A model generated the notes under the pieces. It worked only from the letters and a program-made list of their open reading frames with translations, was not told the origin of the DNA and did not search any database. Source: Chitinophaga sp. E66 (GTDB taxonomy: Bacteria > Bacteroidota > Bacteroidia > Chitinophagales > Chitinophagaceae). From it: a DNA stretch of 64,000 nt. The stretch covers positions 3,348,001-3,412,000 of the forward strand of contig CP079103.1 in NCBI GenBank assembly GCA_019285755.1. Reading direction: 5' to 3'. Of the stretch, positions 1-8,752 are shown in pieces (positions within the stretch are counted from its first letter, which is position 1; every line of letters starts with the position of its first letter). The position numbers and the translations under genes were made by a program.

Positions 1-58
1 TGTTACAGGAGACCGCCACAAAGGAGGCTATCAGCAGAAAGGCATATATCGATTTCAT
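1..58 (-). CDS. SusD/RagB-family outer-membrane lipoprotein, N-terminus only
   Basis: Only the first 19 codons lie in the window. They read MKSIYAFLLIASFVAVSCN, a lipoprotein signal peptide whose lipobox ends in Cys18. The start lies 19 bp after the stop of the upstream susC-like gene on the same strand, which is the standard susC-susD arrangement. SusD proteins are surface lipoproteins that bind glycan and cap the SusC transporter. The family call rests on the lipobox plus position, since no SusD domain sequence is visible. Confidence 0.72.
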   Translation of the reverse strand, partial: MKSIYAFLLIASFVAVSCN

Positions 59-77
59 GTTAGACAGGTTTGAATGA

Positions 78-3000
78 TCAGAATGAGGTGTTGAAACCAA
101 CGCTGAACGTCCGCGTGATCGGGTAACCGATCGCACTGTTCCCTTCCGGATCGAGGTGCGTCATCACGAAGTTTTTGGACCAGGTAAAGAGGTTTTGTCC
201 ACCTACATACACACGGGCAGATTTCAGCCCGATGGGGCTGATCCAGGACTTCGGCAGATTTACGGCCACTTCCGCATTTCTTAAACGGGTAAATGCCCGG
301 TTGGTGATGAAGAAATCATTGGCCGTAAAGTTGGTGTTGGATTTGGTGCTGAGCGCGGGATAGGTGATCTTCTCCCCTGCCGCGTACCGCTCCGGCGTCC
401 AGGCATTGCGGTGCATATCGAAATAGGTACCCTGCTTGATGATCTCATACACCCCGTTGTCGGCATATCGCCCGGAGTATTTGCCAACGCCCTGGAAGAA
501 GACGGTCACATCGATCATTTTCCAGGTGGCGGCGAAGGTAGCTCCCAGGTGAAGCCGGGAATATGGCTGTAGCGCAACGGCTGCATGTCTTTATCATTCA
601 CGACGCCGTCGCCGTTGAGGTCTTTATAAATGAAATCCCCAACGCGCGGGCTCCCGAATCCATAGGTCGTCTTCGCCAGGTAAGCGTCCAGCTCCTGTTG
701 CGAATTGAAGTAACCGTTGCCGTTGCTGCGGTCGATCTCATACCCCCATTGCTGCCCGAGCATATAGCCAGTGCGGCGGAGACGGTATACGTAAGATTCA
801 TCGTTGATGGCTTCATCGATAAATCGCACTTCATTCCTGTTGGTGCCGTAGTTGCCGCGGAACTGCACGAACCAGTCGCGGTTCAGCTGGCGGTGGTATT
901 CCAGTTCGATCTCGAAGCCTTTGTTAAACACTTCGCCCATATTCACTTTGGGAATGTTGCCCAGGGCACGCCCTGGATGGCGGGAATGGTACCGCGCGTA
1001 ATGAGGATCTTGCTGCGGTCTTCGGTAAAGTAATCGAAGGTGATGGTCAGGTCGCGGAAGAGCTGCAGGTCGAGGCCGATGTTTTTCTTCAGCGCTTCTT
1101 CCCAGGTGATATCGGGGTTGCCGAGCAGGCCCTGGTTTACACCCTGGCCGAGGCCCAGGCTGGGCAGCGGACCGCCGCCCATGGTGATGTTACTCTGGTA
1201 GAGGAAACGGGCGCTGCCCAACCGGTCGTTCCCTACTTTACCATACGAACCACGCACTTTCAGGTTGGTTACGATATCGTTTCCTTTCAGGAAGCTTTCA
1301 TTACTGATCACCCAGCCCAGGGATGCGGCGGGGAAGAATCCATAGCGCTTGTTGGGGGCGAATTGTTCCGACCCATTGTATCCGGCATTCAGCTCCGCGA
1401 AATAGCGGTTGTCATAGCCGTAAGCCGCACGGGCGGAAACACCGATCACGTTATAAGGGATTTCCCCGCCGGTGGATTCCCAATAATCCCGTTGCGCCAG
1501 CACCATGGCGGAAACGTCGTGCTTGCGGGCAAACTGGCGGGCGTAGTTGATCCGGCCCTGCATGTTGATGTTGTAACGGGAGTCCGCACCTTTGGCAAGC
1601 CCCAGGCGGTTTTGGCCGGTGCGCTTGATAGAGTAGACCAGTTCATCGGTAGCATAGTTGACCTGCGCCAGGTACAGCGGTTCCAGCTTGCTGCCCTGCA
1701 TGGCCGTAGTACCGCGTGAGTCGAACGAGATCATGCCGCGCATGCTCAGGCCGGGGTGATGAGCTTGCCGAGGTCCCAATCCAGGCCCAGGAGCTGTTGA
1801 GATTGGAGCGTACCTCGTTGCGGTAGCCCTGGCGGTTCATCACTTCAAAAGCGGAACGGTCCAGGTAACCGGGATCGATGATCGCCCCTTCCGGTACCCC
1901 GAAGCCCGGCAATGCGGTGGGGCCGGGAGTAATGGGGATGATGGTCTGCGCCTGGTACATGAGGTCGGAAATCATCCAGTCGGTACTGCTGTTCGGATAA
2001 ACGTTGGCCGATGGCATGTTCACCCGCTCGATATAGCTGCCGATATTGAGGAAGCTTTTCAGGAGTTCGTAATCTTATAATCAAGGTTGGAACGGAAGCT
2101 CCAGCGGTCCATTTTTGCCGATGGGTCGTAACCCAGCTTTGATTTCGGTTCCACATTGAGGTTGCCCCCTGGTGGAGGTAGTTGGCATTGGCGAAATAAC
2201 TTACTTTATCGGTACCGCCGCGGATACCCAGGTTCACGCGCGTCTGCGGCGCGAACCGTTTGATCAGCTCGCGGTAGTAATCGTGATCGGGATACATATA
2301 TCTCCGTACCCTGGCCTTCGCTTCAAAGTCCGGATCGTTGGGATCGAGGCCGGCGAGAGGGTCGATGTATTTGGCGATCACTTCTTCCGGGAACGGCGGA
2401 TCCACGATCCCGTCATTCTTCGATGCCTCATTGCGCATCCGCATGTAATCCACCGAATGCAGGCGGGCCGGCTCATGTGTGAACGATGCCCAGCTCTGGT
2501 CTACGCTGAGGTTCAGTTCGGCCTTGCCGGGTTGACCGCGTTTGGTGGTAATCAGGATCACCCCGTTGGCGCCGCGCACACCGTATACTGCAGTAGCGGA
2601 AGCGTCTTTCAGGATGCTGATGGTGGCCACCTCGTTAAAATCCAGGGTGCGGATATTATCCCGGGGCACATCGTCGATCAGGATAAGCGGACCGGCGCCA
2701 TTGGTAGTAGCTACGCCGCGGAGGTAAAGGGTTGCATCGTCGCGGCCAGGCTGGCCTCCCGCCGATTGTATGGATGTAAGGCCGGGGAGCTTGCCCGCCA
2801 GCGCAACGGCAAGACTGGCGGACGTGGTCATCCTTAGGTCTTCCGAGCCGATGGAAGCCACAGCGCCGGTTACGGACAGTTTCTTCTGCTGGCCATAGCC
2901 CACTACCACCACTTCGTTGAGGCTTTCATTGGTGGCGGAAAGGCGGACGCTAAGGCTCGTTCTCCCCCAGCGCCAGCTGCTGCTGCTGGTATCCGATTAT

Positions 3001-3242
3001 GCTGAAGACCAGCACTGCATCGGAAGGAACGCTGAGATTGAAACGTCCGAGGGCATCAGTCTGTGTGCCGATGCTGCCGTTCTGCACGCGGACCACCACG
3101 CCCGGCAGGGGCGACAGGCCGGCGGAATCGGCGACCGTTCCCGTAACGGTTATTTTGTTTTGCGACCGGGCCGGCAAGGCAAAAGCATCACCGCCAGGAA
3201 CATACAGCATGTTACCCGGAATCGAGTATTCAGTTTCATCAT
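78..3242 (-). CDS. SusC/RagA-family TonB-linked outer-membrane transporter (frame-interrupted)
   Basis: Glycan-importing TonB-dependent transporter of about 1050 residues. The start at 3242 gives a signal peptide beginning MMKLNTRFRVTCCMFLAVML; the frame then slips near 3180 into a carboxypeptidase-like regulatory domain (ITVTGTVADSAGLSPLPGVV). The plug domain contains MVVVGYGQQKK, the LYLRGVATTNGAGPLILIDD stretch and SILKDASATAVYGVRGANGV, all hallmarks of the SusC family. The barrel continues to the C-terminal FNTSF. Frame changes occur near 3180, 2930, 2000, 1760, 945 and 517. They look like assembly deletions because the coding sense resumes at once each time. A susD-like gene follows and a glycoside hydrolase precedes it, so this is the transporter of a small PUL. 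The substrate cannot be read from the sequence. Confidence 0.9.
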
Positions 3243-3295
3243 GACGTGGAGAATTTTTCTTTTACATGTTGTGGATTTGTTGACGATATACGTAG

Positions 3296-5057
3296 TTATT
3301 CAGCGTAAGCGTAGTTGAATCGGCCGGCCGGGGCAACGTCTCCGTTGACGAGGAAGTCCATAATGTTGCCGGTTTCCTGCATATTATCCGACCATTTGAA
3401 CTGGAACCGCAGCGGCCCTTTCCCGAAAAGCTTCCGCGGGATGCGGACCTCCATCCGGTTGCCTTCGTAGCGGTAGTCGACGTCAGCGGTTTTCTGCCAT
3501 TTCCATCCGCCGGTGGATTTTTCCAGGACCGCCTTTTTTTCCGGGGCGTTTCGGTTGAGCACGAGGTCATATCCTCCCAGCCCGTCTTTGCATTGTTATC
3601 GGTATCGATGAAAAGGCGCATCCAGGCGGGATCGGTGTGCGGAGTGATGGGCGCGGCCGTCTCGATATAGAAGTAAACATTTTGCGCATCGCGGCCACGC
3701 GGGCGGCAGTGAGGTCGTTGCGGCCCGTTGTATTGGTGTAATGCGTGCCCTTGAAGCCATCATAGTCGCGATGAATGGTGCTGCCTTTATGCGCCTGGTA
3801 GTTGGGGCTTACATCCGCCCAGTCGGTAAAGCTGCCGTCTATGCGGATCGTGGCGGGAGCGGATGCTTTTTCTTCCGCCGGCATGCCCTTGAACTTTCTG
3901 ATGTTGGTCACCAGCTGATAGTAATAGTTATCGCCATGCCCGCCTTTCATGGGCTCGATGTCGCGGCTGTGCTCGGTATCGAACTGGTCGGGGAAGGCAT
4001 TGGGCTGTTTCATCCATACGTCATACCGCCCGGCGATCCACTCGTTCCAGCCGGTTACGAACACCAGCTCCACGTTCTGTTGCAGGGCATGGTCCCACTG
4101 CTCCTGGAAGTTCAGGCCATACTTATGTGCATCTGGCCGTGGGTCCTGCCCGTTTTTATCGGTGTAGCTGCGGCCGAAAGAGCCGGGCATGTTCATGGCG
4201 CTTAGGCCGTTGTGTTTGGTCCAGTTCTGGGATACGCCCACGGTCATTTGTTCATAGCTGCCGTCAGCGTTCTGCGCGAAGCCGTGCTGCGGGAAGATCT
4301 CCAGCCAGCCCCAGTGATCCTTGCGCTGGGGGCCCTTGTCGTAGACAGGTTGCCCCGGGCGGAAGGTGAAGAAATTGCGGATTGCGGGGTCTTCGATGTT
4401 ATCGGGGTAGGCCATGATGAGTGGCTTCCCTTTCCATTGGAACCATAAGTCTTTATAGAGGCCCGGCTGATACAGATCGCGGTAGATCTGCTGAATGGCG
4501 CTGAGGGTATGTTTACTGGGGCCGAAGCCGAGCATAAACGCGATCTGCGGGGTGCGCACACCGTCTTTCCGCGCTTCGGCGAACACTTCGCACAGGGTCA
4601 TGTAGGCGGGTTTCCAAACAAGGTCGCCGTTGGTAGCGTCGAACATGATCATATCCACACCGGCGTCTGCGAGCATTTCCGCGTGTTTGCGGATGACCCA
4701 TTTATCCATGTTGGTGTAATACCCGAATAAAGGTTCGTTCCAGAAGTTCATGATATTGGCGGGCCATTTCGGGTGCTTGTAATCATGGAGCGCTTCAGGA
4801 TATTTCTGCAGGAAAGCGGTGGTGTTATTGGGCGCCAGGTGGGCCTGGTGGTAATGCCAGGTCCAGTAGAAGATGCCAACATATTTCCCTTCTTTTTCAG
4901 GGCCTGTTTCGGCGCTGGCGGGGAGCTTCCGGCCGAGGGCGTCTGTTGCGGGCAGGGCGGCGGAAATATTACGCAACTTGTCCTGCGCATGCGAAGACAA
5001 CCCTAACGACAATAGCAAACATAGACCGGCGGCCTGCCGGAGAGCGGATATATACAT
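3296..5057 (-). CDS. Secreted GH99/GH71-like glycoside hydrolase with C-terminal CBM9-like domain
   Basis: The start at 5057 gives the signal peptide MYISALRQAAGLCLLLSLGL ending SSHAQ. The catalytic part runs to about residue 400 and shows YVGIFYWTWHYHQAHL near the N-terminus, MLADAGVDMIMFDATNG in the barrel core, and VTGWNEWIAGRYD. These are typical of GH71/GH99-type TIM barrels. The last 150 residues, from IRIDGSFTDWADVSP through FIDTDNNAKTGWE to FKWSDNM, resemble a CBM9/DOMON-type carbohydrate-binding module. Frame changes near 3660 and 3570 split this module. Family members act on alpha-mannosides or alpha-1,3-glucans, but the substrate here is not determined. The gene lies just upstream of susC and susD on the same strand and is probably co-transcribed with them. 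Confidence 0.82.
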
Positions 5058-5530
5058 ACTAAAAGAATAAGCAATAGTCGGTGACGCCCCTTTAGCTAAA
5101 TGGCGCACTGTTTTTCATACGTGGCAAATCTGTGTTCGGCTGATTAAATCGCGGCGACAGTATTTTGCGCGTGGAAATTTCATGTCTGATGTATAGGAAT
5201 GCGATGCCCTCCGCCCGCCTTGTTTCGCTGCAATGCCCATACTCACAGGGTTACCGGGCTTTTTGTCCTTATCAAGTCCGCATCCGTCTATTCAAGTCTT
5301 TCACTCAACGATTCAATAATACTCGATTATATTTTCCCCGCAACCTGCTCCATCCTGCCTTCCATCCTGCACTGTCCTGCGCCGGAACACAAAACGGGCC
5401 ATGGCCGCGGATCGCAGCGTCAATGGCAAGGATATTTTTTCAATGTTCGATAAAAAGGATTGTACGTGCAAGGTTTTCGTGTTGCTAAAACTTACTGCGG
5501 CATGGTTACAGGAAAGCGGACGTATAAGCG
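5058..5530. other. Intergenic stretch without a recognised gene
   Basis: About 470 bp between the glycoside hydrolase start and the end of the next minus-strand gene. I see no protein with family-like sequence, no RNA gene and no clear inverted repeat. It presumably holds the promoter of the PUL, but no TAnnTTTG box stood out. Open frames on the plus strand here have no recognisable features. Confidence 0.4.
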
Positions 5531-6138
5531 TTATCGTTGCGTGTTGGTTCGGGCTGCTTCCGGGTGAAAGGGCAGATAGGAGCCGGAAGGGTCTGCGCCG
5601 GGGGCGTGCAGGATGAGGCCTGTGCAGAACATTTTCTGGTTAACTTCAAACGATATGCCTTCAGGGGCGGTAAGCATGCGGATGGTATCGGCGCCCTGGC
5701 GGTACCAGGCTGTCTGGGTGAGGTTGAAGCTCCGCGCCAGGTCGGCGAGCGCGGCTCCGGTGCGGGCGTTTCCGGAGGTTCGGTATCCGGGGTCGGTAGT
5801 ACGGAACATTTTAATGCGCGGTATCTCATCTACCCCCATGTTCCTTTCGGTAAAAGGGAGGTCTGATGCCCGTTGATCTTCCAGATGGCCATCGCTTTAC
5901 CCATGGCGGCATCTCCGCTGTCGGGCTTGCCGAGCCGATTCATTTGCGGGCCCGCATCGGCGCCAAGTACAAACGGGCCGGCAGATTTACCGGGCTCCAC
6001 GAGACTATCGGGTGAAATAACATCCGCTACGACGGCGGAATCTTGTAGTGGTGGAACGGCGTCTGCATTGCTGGTGTCGGGACCGGCATGGCAGGCGGCT
6101 AAAACGGTGAGGGCTGCAACGGGAATCAGGTTTTTCAT
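5531..6138 (-). CDS. Lipoprotein of unknown function
   Basis: The product begins MKNLIPVAALTVLAACHAGP, a lipoprotein signal with the lipid-modified Cys at residue 16. The mature part is about 185 residues and contains GPFVLGADAGPQMNRLGKPD, KINGHQTSL and, after a frame change near 5835, MGVDEIPRIKMFRTTDPGYR and LLILHAPGADPSGSY-like text at the end. A single missing base near 5835 joins the halves. I do not recognise the family. The pattern of a short acidic linker after the lipobox and a compact domain suggests a periplasmic or surface-anchored protein. Confidence 0.7.
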
Positions 6139-6186
6139 GAAAGAAATTGCAGCAAGAATCCTGCCATCAGCAGCGTTAGCCGGATA

Positions 6187-6546
6187 TTAACCGGCCATCC
6201 ATCCTTCATGGTCATTCACTGGCCGTGGCAGCCGGCCTTCCAACCATTCCAAAGCCAAGGCCGGGGTAAAAGCCGGGTCGGTAGACTCGATGATCCAATA
6301 AAGAAAGTCTTCAGGTCCTCCATTCATGTACGGCGGAGCAGACACCGGGTAAAACCGGGTAGGCAGCCTTTCTTCCACCGAAACGTAATTCAGTACGTGT
6401 CCTATTTCCTGCACCACATGCCAGGACAGGTGATTGTGAATGTCCAGCGAGAACTTGACCCACCAGTTTTTGTCAGCATATGTACCGTTGGCAATATTTG
6501 GGTTTACAGCAGGGATTTTGCACATATACGCCAATAGGGACTCCAT
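6187..6546 (-). CDS. Hypothetical protein, about 119 residues
   Basis: Intact frame starting MESLLAYMCKIPAVNPN and ending NDHEGWMAG. Upstream in-frame ATGs exist at 6597 and 6591, but the region before 6546 reads poorly as protein, so I prefer 6546. The composition is that of a soluble globular protein rich in aromatic residues (NKNWWVKF, HLSWHVVQEIGHVLNYV, GPEDFLYWIIES). There is no signal peptide or membrane segment. I do not know the function; small cytosolic proteins of this kind are sometimes immunity or cargo proteins, but nothing here shows that. Confidence 0.55.
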   Translation of the reverse strand: MESLLAYMCKIPAVNPNIANGTYADKNWWVKFSLDIHNHLSWHVVQEIGHVLNYVSVEERLPTRFYPVSAPPYMNGGPEDFLYWIIESTDPAFTPALALEWLEGRLPRPVNDHEGWMAG

Positions 6547-6749
6547 GACTTCGATTTTAATGAATCCGCAAGATAAGGATCGGGGATTCATGTACATGCA
6601 GTAGTATCAATTTGAATATCGCTGGTTTAAAAGCGGGACACGGGTATCGCATAACATATATTCAACATAAACTCGTGCCAAATACTGACAATCCTTCAGC
6701 CAACCTTCGGCGATATTCAGCACTGGCTTGGGTTTGACGGTGTTTCGCT

Positions 6750-6793
6750 GAAGGTTGGCCGAAGGATCACCGAAGGTTGGCCGAAGGTTAGAT
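6750..6793. repeat. Array A: four 11-bp units of GAAGGTTGGCC type
   Basis: Four consecutive 11-bp units: gaaggttggcc, gaaggatcacc, gaaggttggcc, gaaggttagat. The last unit runs into the boundary motif GGTTAGATGATAAT (6786-6799). A partial inverted copy, cagccaaccttcgg, lies at about 6697-6711, so the array can also pair with its upstream flank. A period of 11 is not a multiple of 3, so coding is excluded. See the findings for the related arrays. Confidence 0.9.
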
Positions 6794-6840
6794 GATAATA
6801 GGGTTGATATTCAATGCATTACGGCCATTAAATACAAGCA

Positions 6841-6884
6841 AGGGGCAGACGAGGGGCAGACGAGGGGCAGACGAGGGGCAGACG
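6841..6884. repeat. Array B: four exact copies of aggggcagacg
   Basis: Four perfect head-to-tail copies of the 11-mer aggggcagacg, followed by the degenerate agcagcatttt. The reverse complement of the same 11-mer, cgtctgcccct, forms array E at 34745-34799. Array B ends 18 bp before the IS3-family element. Confidence 0.95.
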
Positions 6885-6902
6885 AGCAGCATTTTAGACT
6901 AG

Positions 6903-6928
6903 GGACCCGTCCTAAAAAAAAGTTTACC
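6903..6928. repeat. Left terminal inverted repeat of the IS3-family element
   Basis: Begins GGACCCGTCCTAAAA and ends gtttacc. It matches the right end at about 20 positions, with one extra A in the A-run and with G instead of the usual T at the outer tip. Confidence 0.75.
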
Positions 6929-6950
6929 GGTTAAAGAATAAATCCTGGTA

Positions 6951-7859
6951 TTAGTTGACATCTGCCTCGTAATCCTGGGATGGGTTTACAATCTGTTTTT
7001 TCTGAGGATAATAGTTCTTCCATAGTCGCCTGGTTTGGATTGGTTCGCGGTGTATTTGCTCAGGAGTTGCCATACCTATGCTTAAATGTGGCCGCTCCGT
7101 GTTATACAAACGAACCGATCTCTCTAATGTAGCCTCTGCCTGTGCCAGGTTTTTAATCTCATAATGATACAAATATTCTCCTTTTACAATCCCGTTGACC
7201 CTTTCAGCAATGCTATTGTCCCGCGGATCTCCAGTTTCCGTCATGCTAATTCCAATGCCATGGGCCTGGAGTGTTTCTACGTATCCGGTAGCGCAATATT
7301 GGCAACCTCGATCTGAATGATGGATGAGCTGATGAGCACTTCCTTTTAGGCCTTGTAACGCCTTTTGCAGGGCTTTCAGTGTCTGGATACCAGCCAGATT
7401 CTCAGCTACCTGATAACCTACGATCTTATGTGACCAGGCATCTGTCACTAAACTGATGAAGTAATCTTTACTCCCTGCTTTCCAGTAAGTTATATCACTC
7501 ACCCAAAGCTGATCAGGTCCCGTGGGCTGGAAGTTCTTGATCTGGTTAGGCCATTTGCGCATCCAATGATCAGAGTAAGTTGTTCGCATATGCCGTTTGC
7601 GTTTACGTATGAGCAACCCTGCATCAGAAAGCAAATCAAAGAAGCCATCACGGCCCATTTTAATACCCAACCGGGCAAAAACAGGCTGCAACATGCCAAA
7701 TAACTTGCGCCCACCCATGTCGGGATGCCGGCTGCGGATAGCAAGGGCCTCGCCTAAGATTAACTGCTGTCTGTTGGCAGAAATTACACGTTTATGCTGA
7801 TGCTTAAAATAAGCCTGACGGCTCACGCCAAGTAATCGACAAGCCCGCCCAAGCGTCAA
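6951..7859 (-). CDS. IS3-family transposase OrfB (DDE integrase core)
   Basis: 302 residues from the TTG at 7859; the frame stays open upstream to about 7930. The N-terminal HTH_21-type region reads TLGRACRLLGVSRQAYF. The DDE catalytic triad is visible as D in WVSDITYW, D in IHHSDRGCQY and E in NSIAERVNGIVKGEY, with the usual spacing. OrfB of IS3 elements is normally made as an OrfAB fusion by -1 frameshifting. Here the orfA frame and this frame differ by +1 (equivalent to -2) across the A-run near 7900-7910, and the true -1 frame stops quickly. Either one base of the A-run is lost in the assembly or the element uses another route. No internal stop codon is present. Confidence 0.92.
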   Translation of the reverse strand: MTLGRACRLLGVSRQAYFKHQHKRVISANRQQLILGEALAIRSRHPDMGGRKLFGMLQPVFARLGIKMGRDGFFDLLSDAGLLIRKRKRHMRTTYSDHWMRKWPNQIKNFQPTGPDQLWVSDITYWKAGSKDYFISLVTDAWSHKIVGYQVAENLAGIQTLKALQKALQGLKGSAHQLIHHSDRGCQYCATGYVETLQAHGIGISMTETGDPRDNSIAERVNGIVKGEYLYHYEIKNLAQAEATLERSVRLYNTERPHLSIGMATPEQIHREPIQTRRLWKNYYPQKKQIVNPSQDYEADVN

Positions 7860-7881
7860 TTTGGGGTGCTTGTCTTTTGTT

Positions 7882-8277
7882 TCATGGATTACCTGGTACT
7901 GTCCTTTTTCTGATACTGATCTGATGACGCTGCTCAGCCAGTTCTATCAGCCGTTCCAGCATCTCTGCCTTGATCTGTGCATCTTCCAACTGAAGCTGTG
8001 CGGCTTTTAATTGCTTTTGAAGTTGCTCAACATCAGGCTGCTGACCACTTTGCTTTTCGGACGGTTTGTTTGAAGAGGGTGTCATCTTCACAAGATAGTT
8101 CTTTCGGGGAAACGTTCGTAATCCTTTAGCATGCAGCCATTTACGAATAGTGTCACTCCCCTTTATTTCGTACTTGTGCCGTAAATAATTCATACTGTAC
8201 CCGCTTTGATACTCACGGATCACCTGATCTTTAAACGAATCAGGATAAAAACGACCCTCTTTGTATGTTCTTGTCAT
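7882..8277 (-). CDS. IS3-family transposase OrfA
   Basis: 131 residues. The N-terminal helix-turn-helix (YPDSFKDQVIREYQSGYSMN to GSDTIRKWLHAKGL) binds the element ends in this family. It is followed by a linker and a heptad-like coiled coil (VEQLQKQLKAAQLQLEDAQ, then LERLIELAEQR) used for multimerisation. The product ends QISIRKRTVPGNP just upstream of orfB; the AAAAAGG run encoding IRKR is the probable slippage site. Confidence 0.9.
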   Translation of the reverse strand: MTRTYKEGRFYPDSFKDQVIREYQSGYSMNYLRHKYEIKGSDTIRKWLHAKGLRTFPRKNYLVKMTPSSNKPSEKQSGQQPDVEQLQKQLKAAQLQLEDAQIKAEMLERLIELAEQRHQISIRKRTVPGNP

Positions 8278-8291
8278 AGAATAAATTTTGT

Positions 8292-8316
8292 GGTAAACCT
8301 ATTTTAGGACAAGTCA
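8292..8316. repeat. Right terminal inverted repeat of the IS3-family element
   Basis: Read on the minus strand it begins TGACTTGTCCTAAAATAGG and ends gtttacc. The TG tip is typical of IS3-family ends. It is followed by tag at 8317-8319, the candidate target duplication. Confidence 0.75.
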
Positions 8317-8320
8317 TAGG

Positions 8321-8353
8321 TAAAGAGGGGTTAAAGAAGGGTTGAAGAAGGGT
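8321..8353. repeat. Array C: three 11-bp units of taaagaagggt type
   Basis: Units taaagaggggt, taaagaagggt and tgaagaagggt follow each other exactly, then the sequence becomes unique (tcatgtatatc). The array starts one base after the target duplication of the insertion sequence. Before insertion it would have lain about 20 bp from array B. Confidence 0.85.
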
Positions 8354-8752
8354 TCATGTATATCTAGTGTATATCAAATGGTACTCCAGTCAATACAGTA
8401 AAGGATTTGGAGGGAAAAAGCAGGAAAGACCATATCTTCCTGACCCCTTGCTGTACCCTGAAGGAGCCCTTCAGCTAATCCTAATGAACCTAACCAATTA
8501 CATTTCAAGCATTTAGAAGAAAAACACTACAAAACGCTACAAAATGCGTGTTTACGGCGTTTTTCTTTTTTGGGGCGGCAGTTCCCGGTAGATTTGATGC
8601 ATGAATCGTTCTTTGACATCGTGGAAACAGGCATTTATTACTGAAAGCTGGCGGAGGTCTGTTCAGTCAACTTATTCGCCATCTGGGTATTTTGGGTACC
8701 GTGGAACCCGGACCATCGGGATACCTTCATCCCCGAAACCAATTATACCCCT
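8354..8752. other. Intergenic stretch, possible terminator-like sequence near 8535-8575
   Basis: No gene recognised. Around 8535-8575 the sequence aaaacgc is followed about 20 nt later by gcgttttt and a T-rich run, which could fold into a weak long-loop hairpin. The element ctacaaaa occurs twice there, 10 bp apart. The rest presumably carries the promoter of the lipoprotein gene at 8753. Confidence 0.35.

Larger units (their letters stand above)
6903..8316 (-). mobile_element. IS3-family insertion sequence, 1414 bp
   Basis: The element carries two minus-strand transposase genes (orfA and orfB). Imperfect terminal inverted repeats lie at 6903-6928 and 8292-8316. Reading inwards, the right end begins TGACTTGTCCTAAAA and the left end GGACCCGTCCTAAAA; both then reach gtttacc. 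A 3-bp direct repeat, tag (6900-6902 and 8317-8319), flanks the ends and fits the 3-5 bp target duplication of the IS3 family. Three matching bases alone are weak evidence. The element sits between arrays B and C and appears to have inserted into that repeat-rich stretch. It looks complete, and whether it is active depends on how orfB is translated. Confidence 0.88.

Noticed and set aside
5165..5616. Small plus-strand genes in the gap before the glycoside hydrolase
   Set aside because: Three short overlapping frames, none with family-like sequence, signal peptide or neighbours on that strand.
8525..8550. A further 11-bp array in the ctacaaaa repeat
   Set aside because: The two copies are 10 bp apart and there are only two of them.
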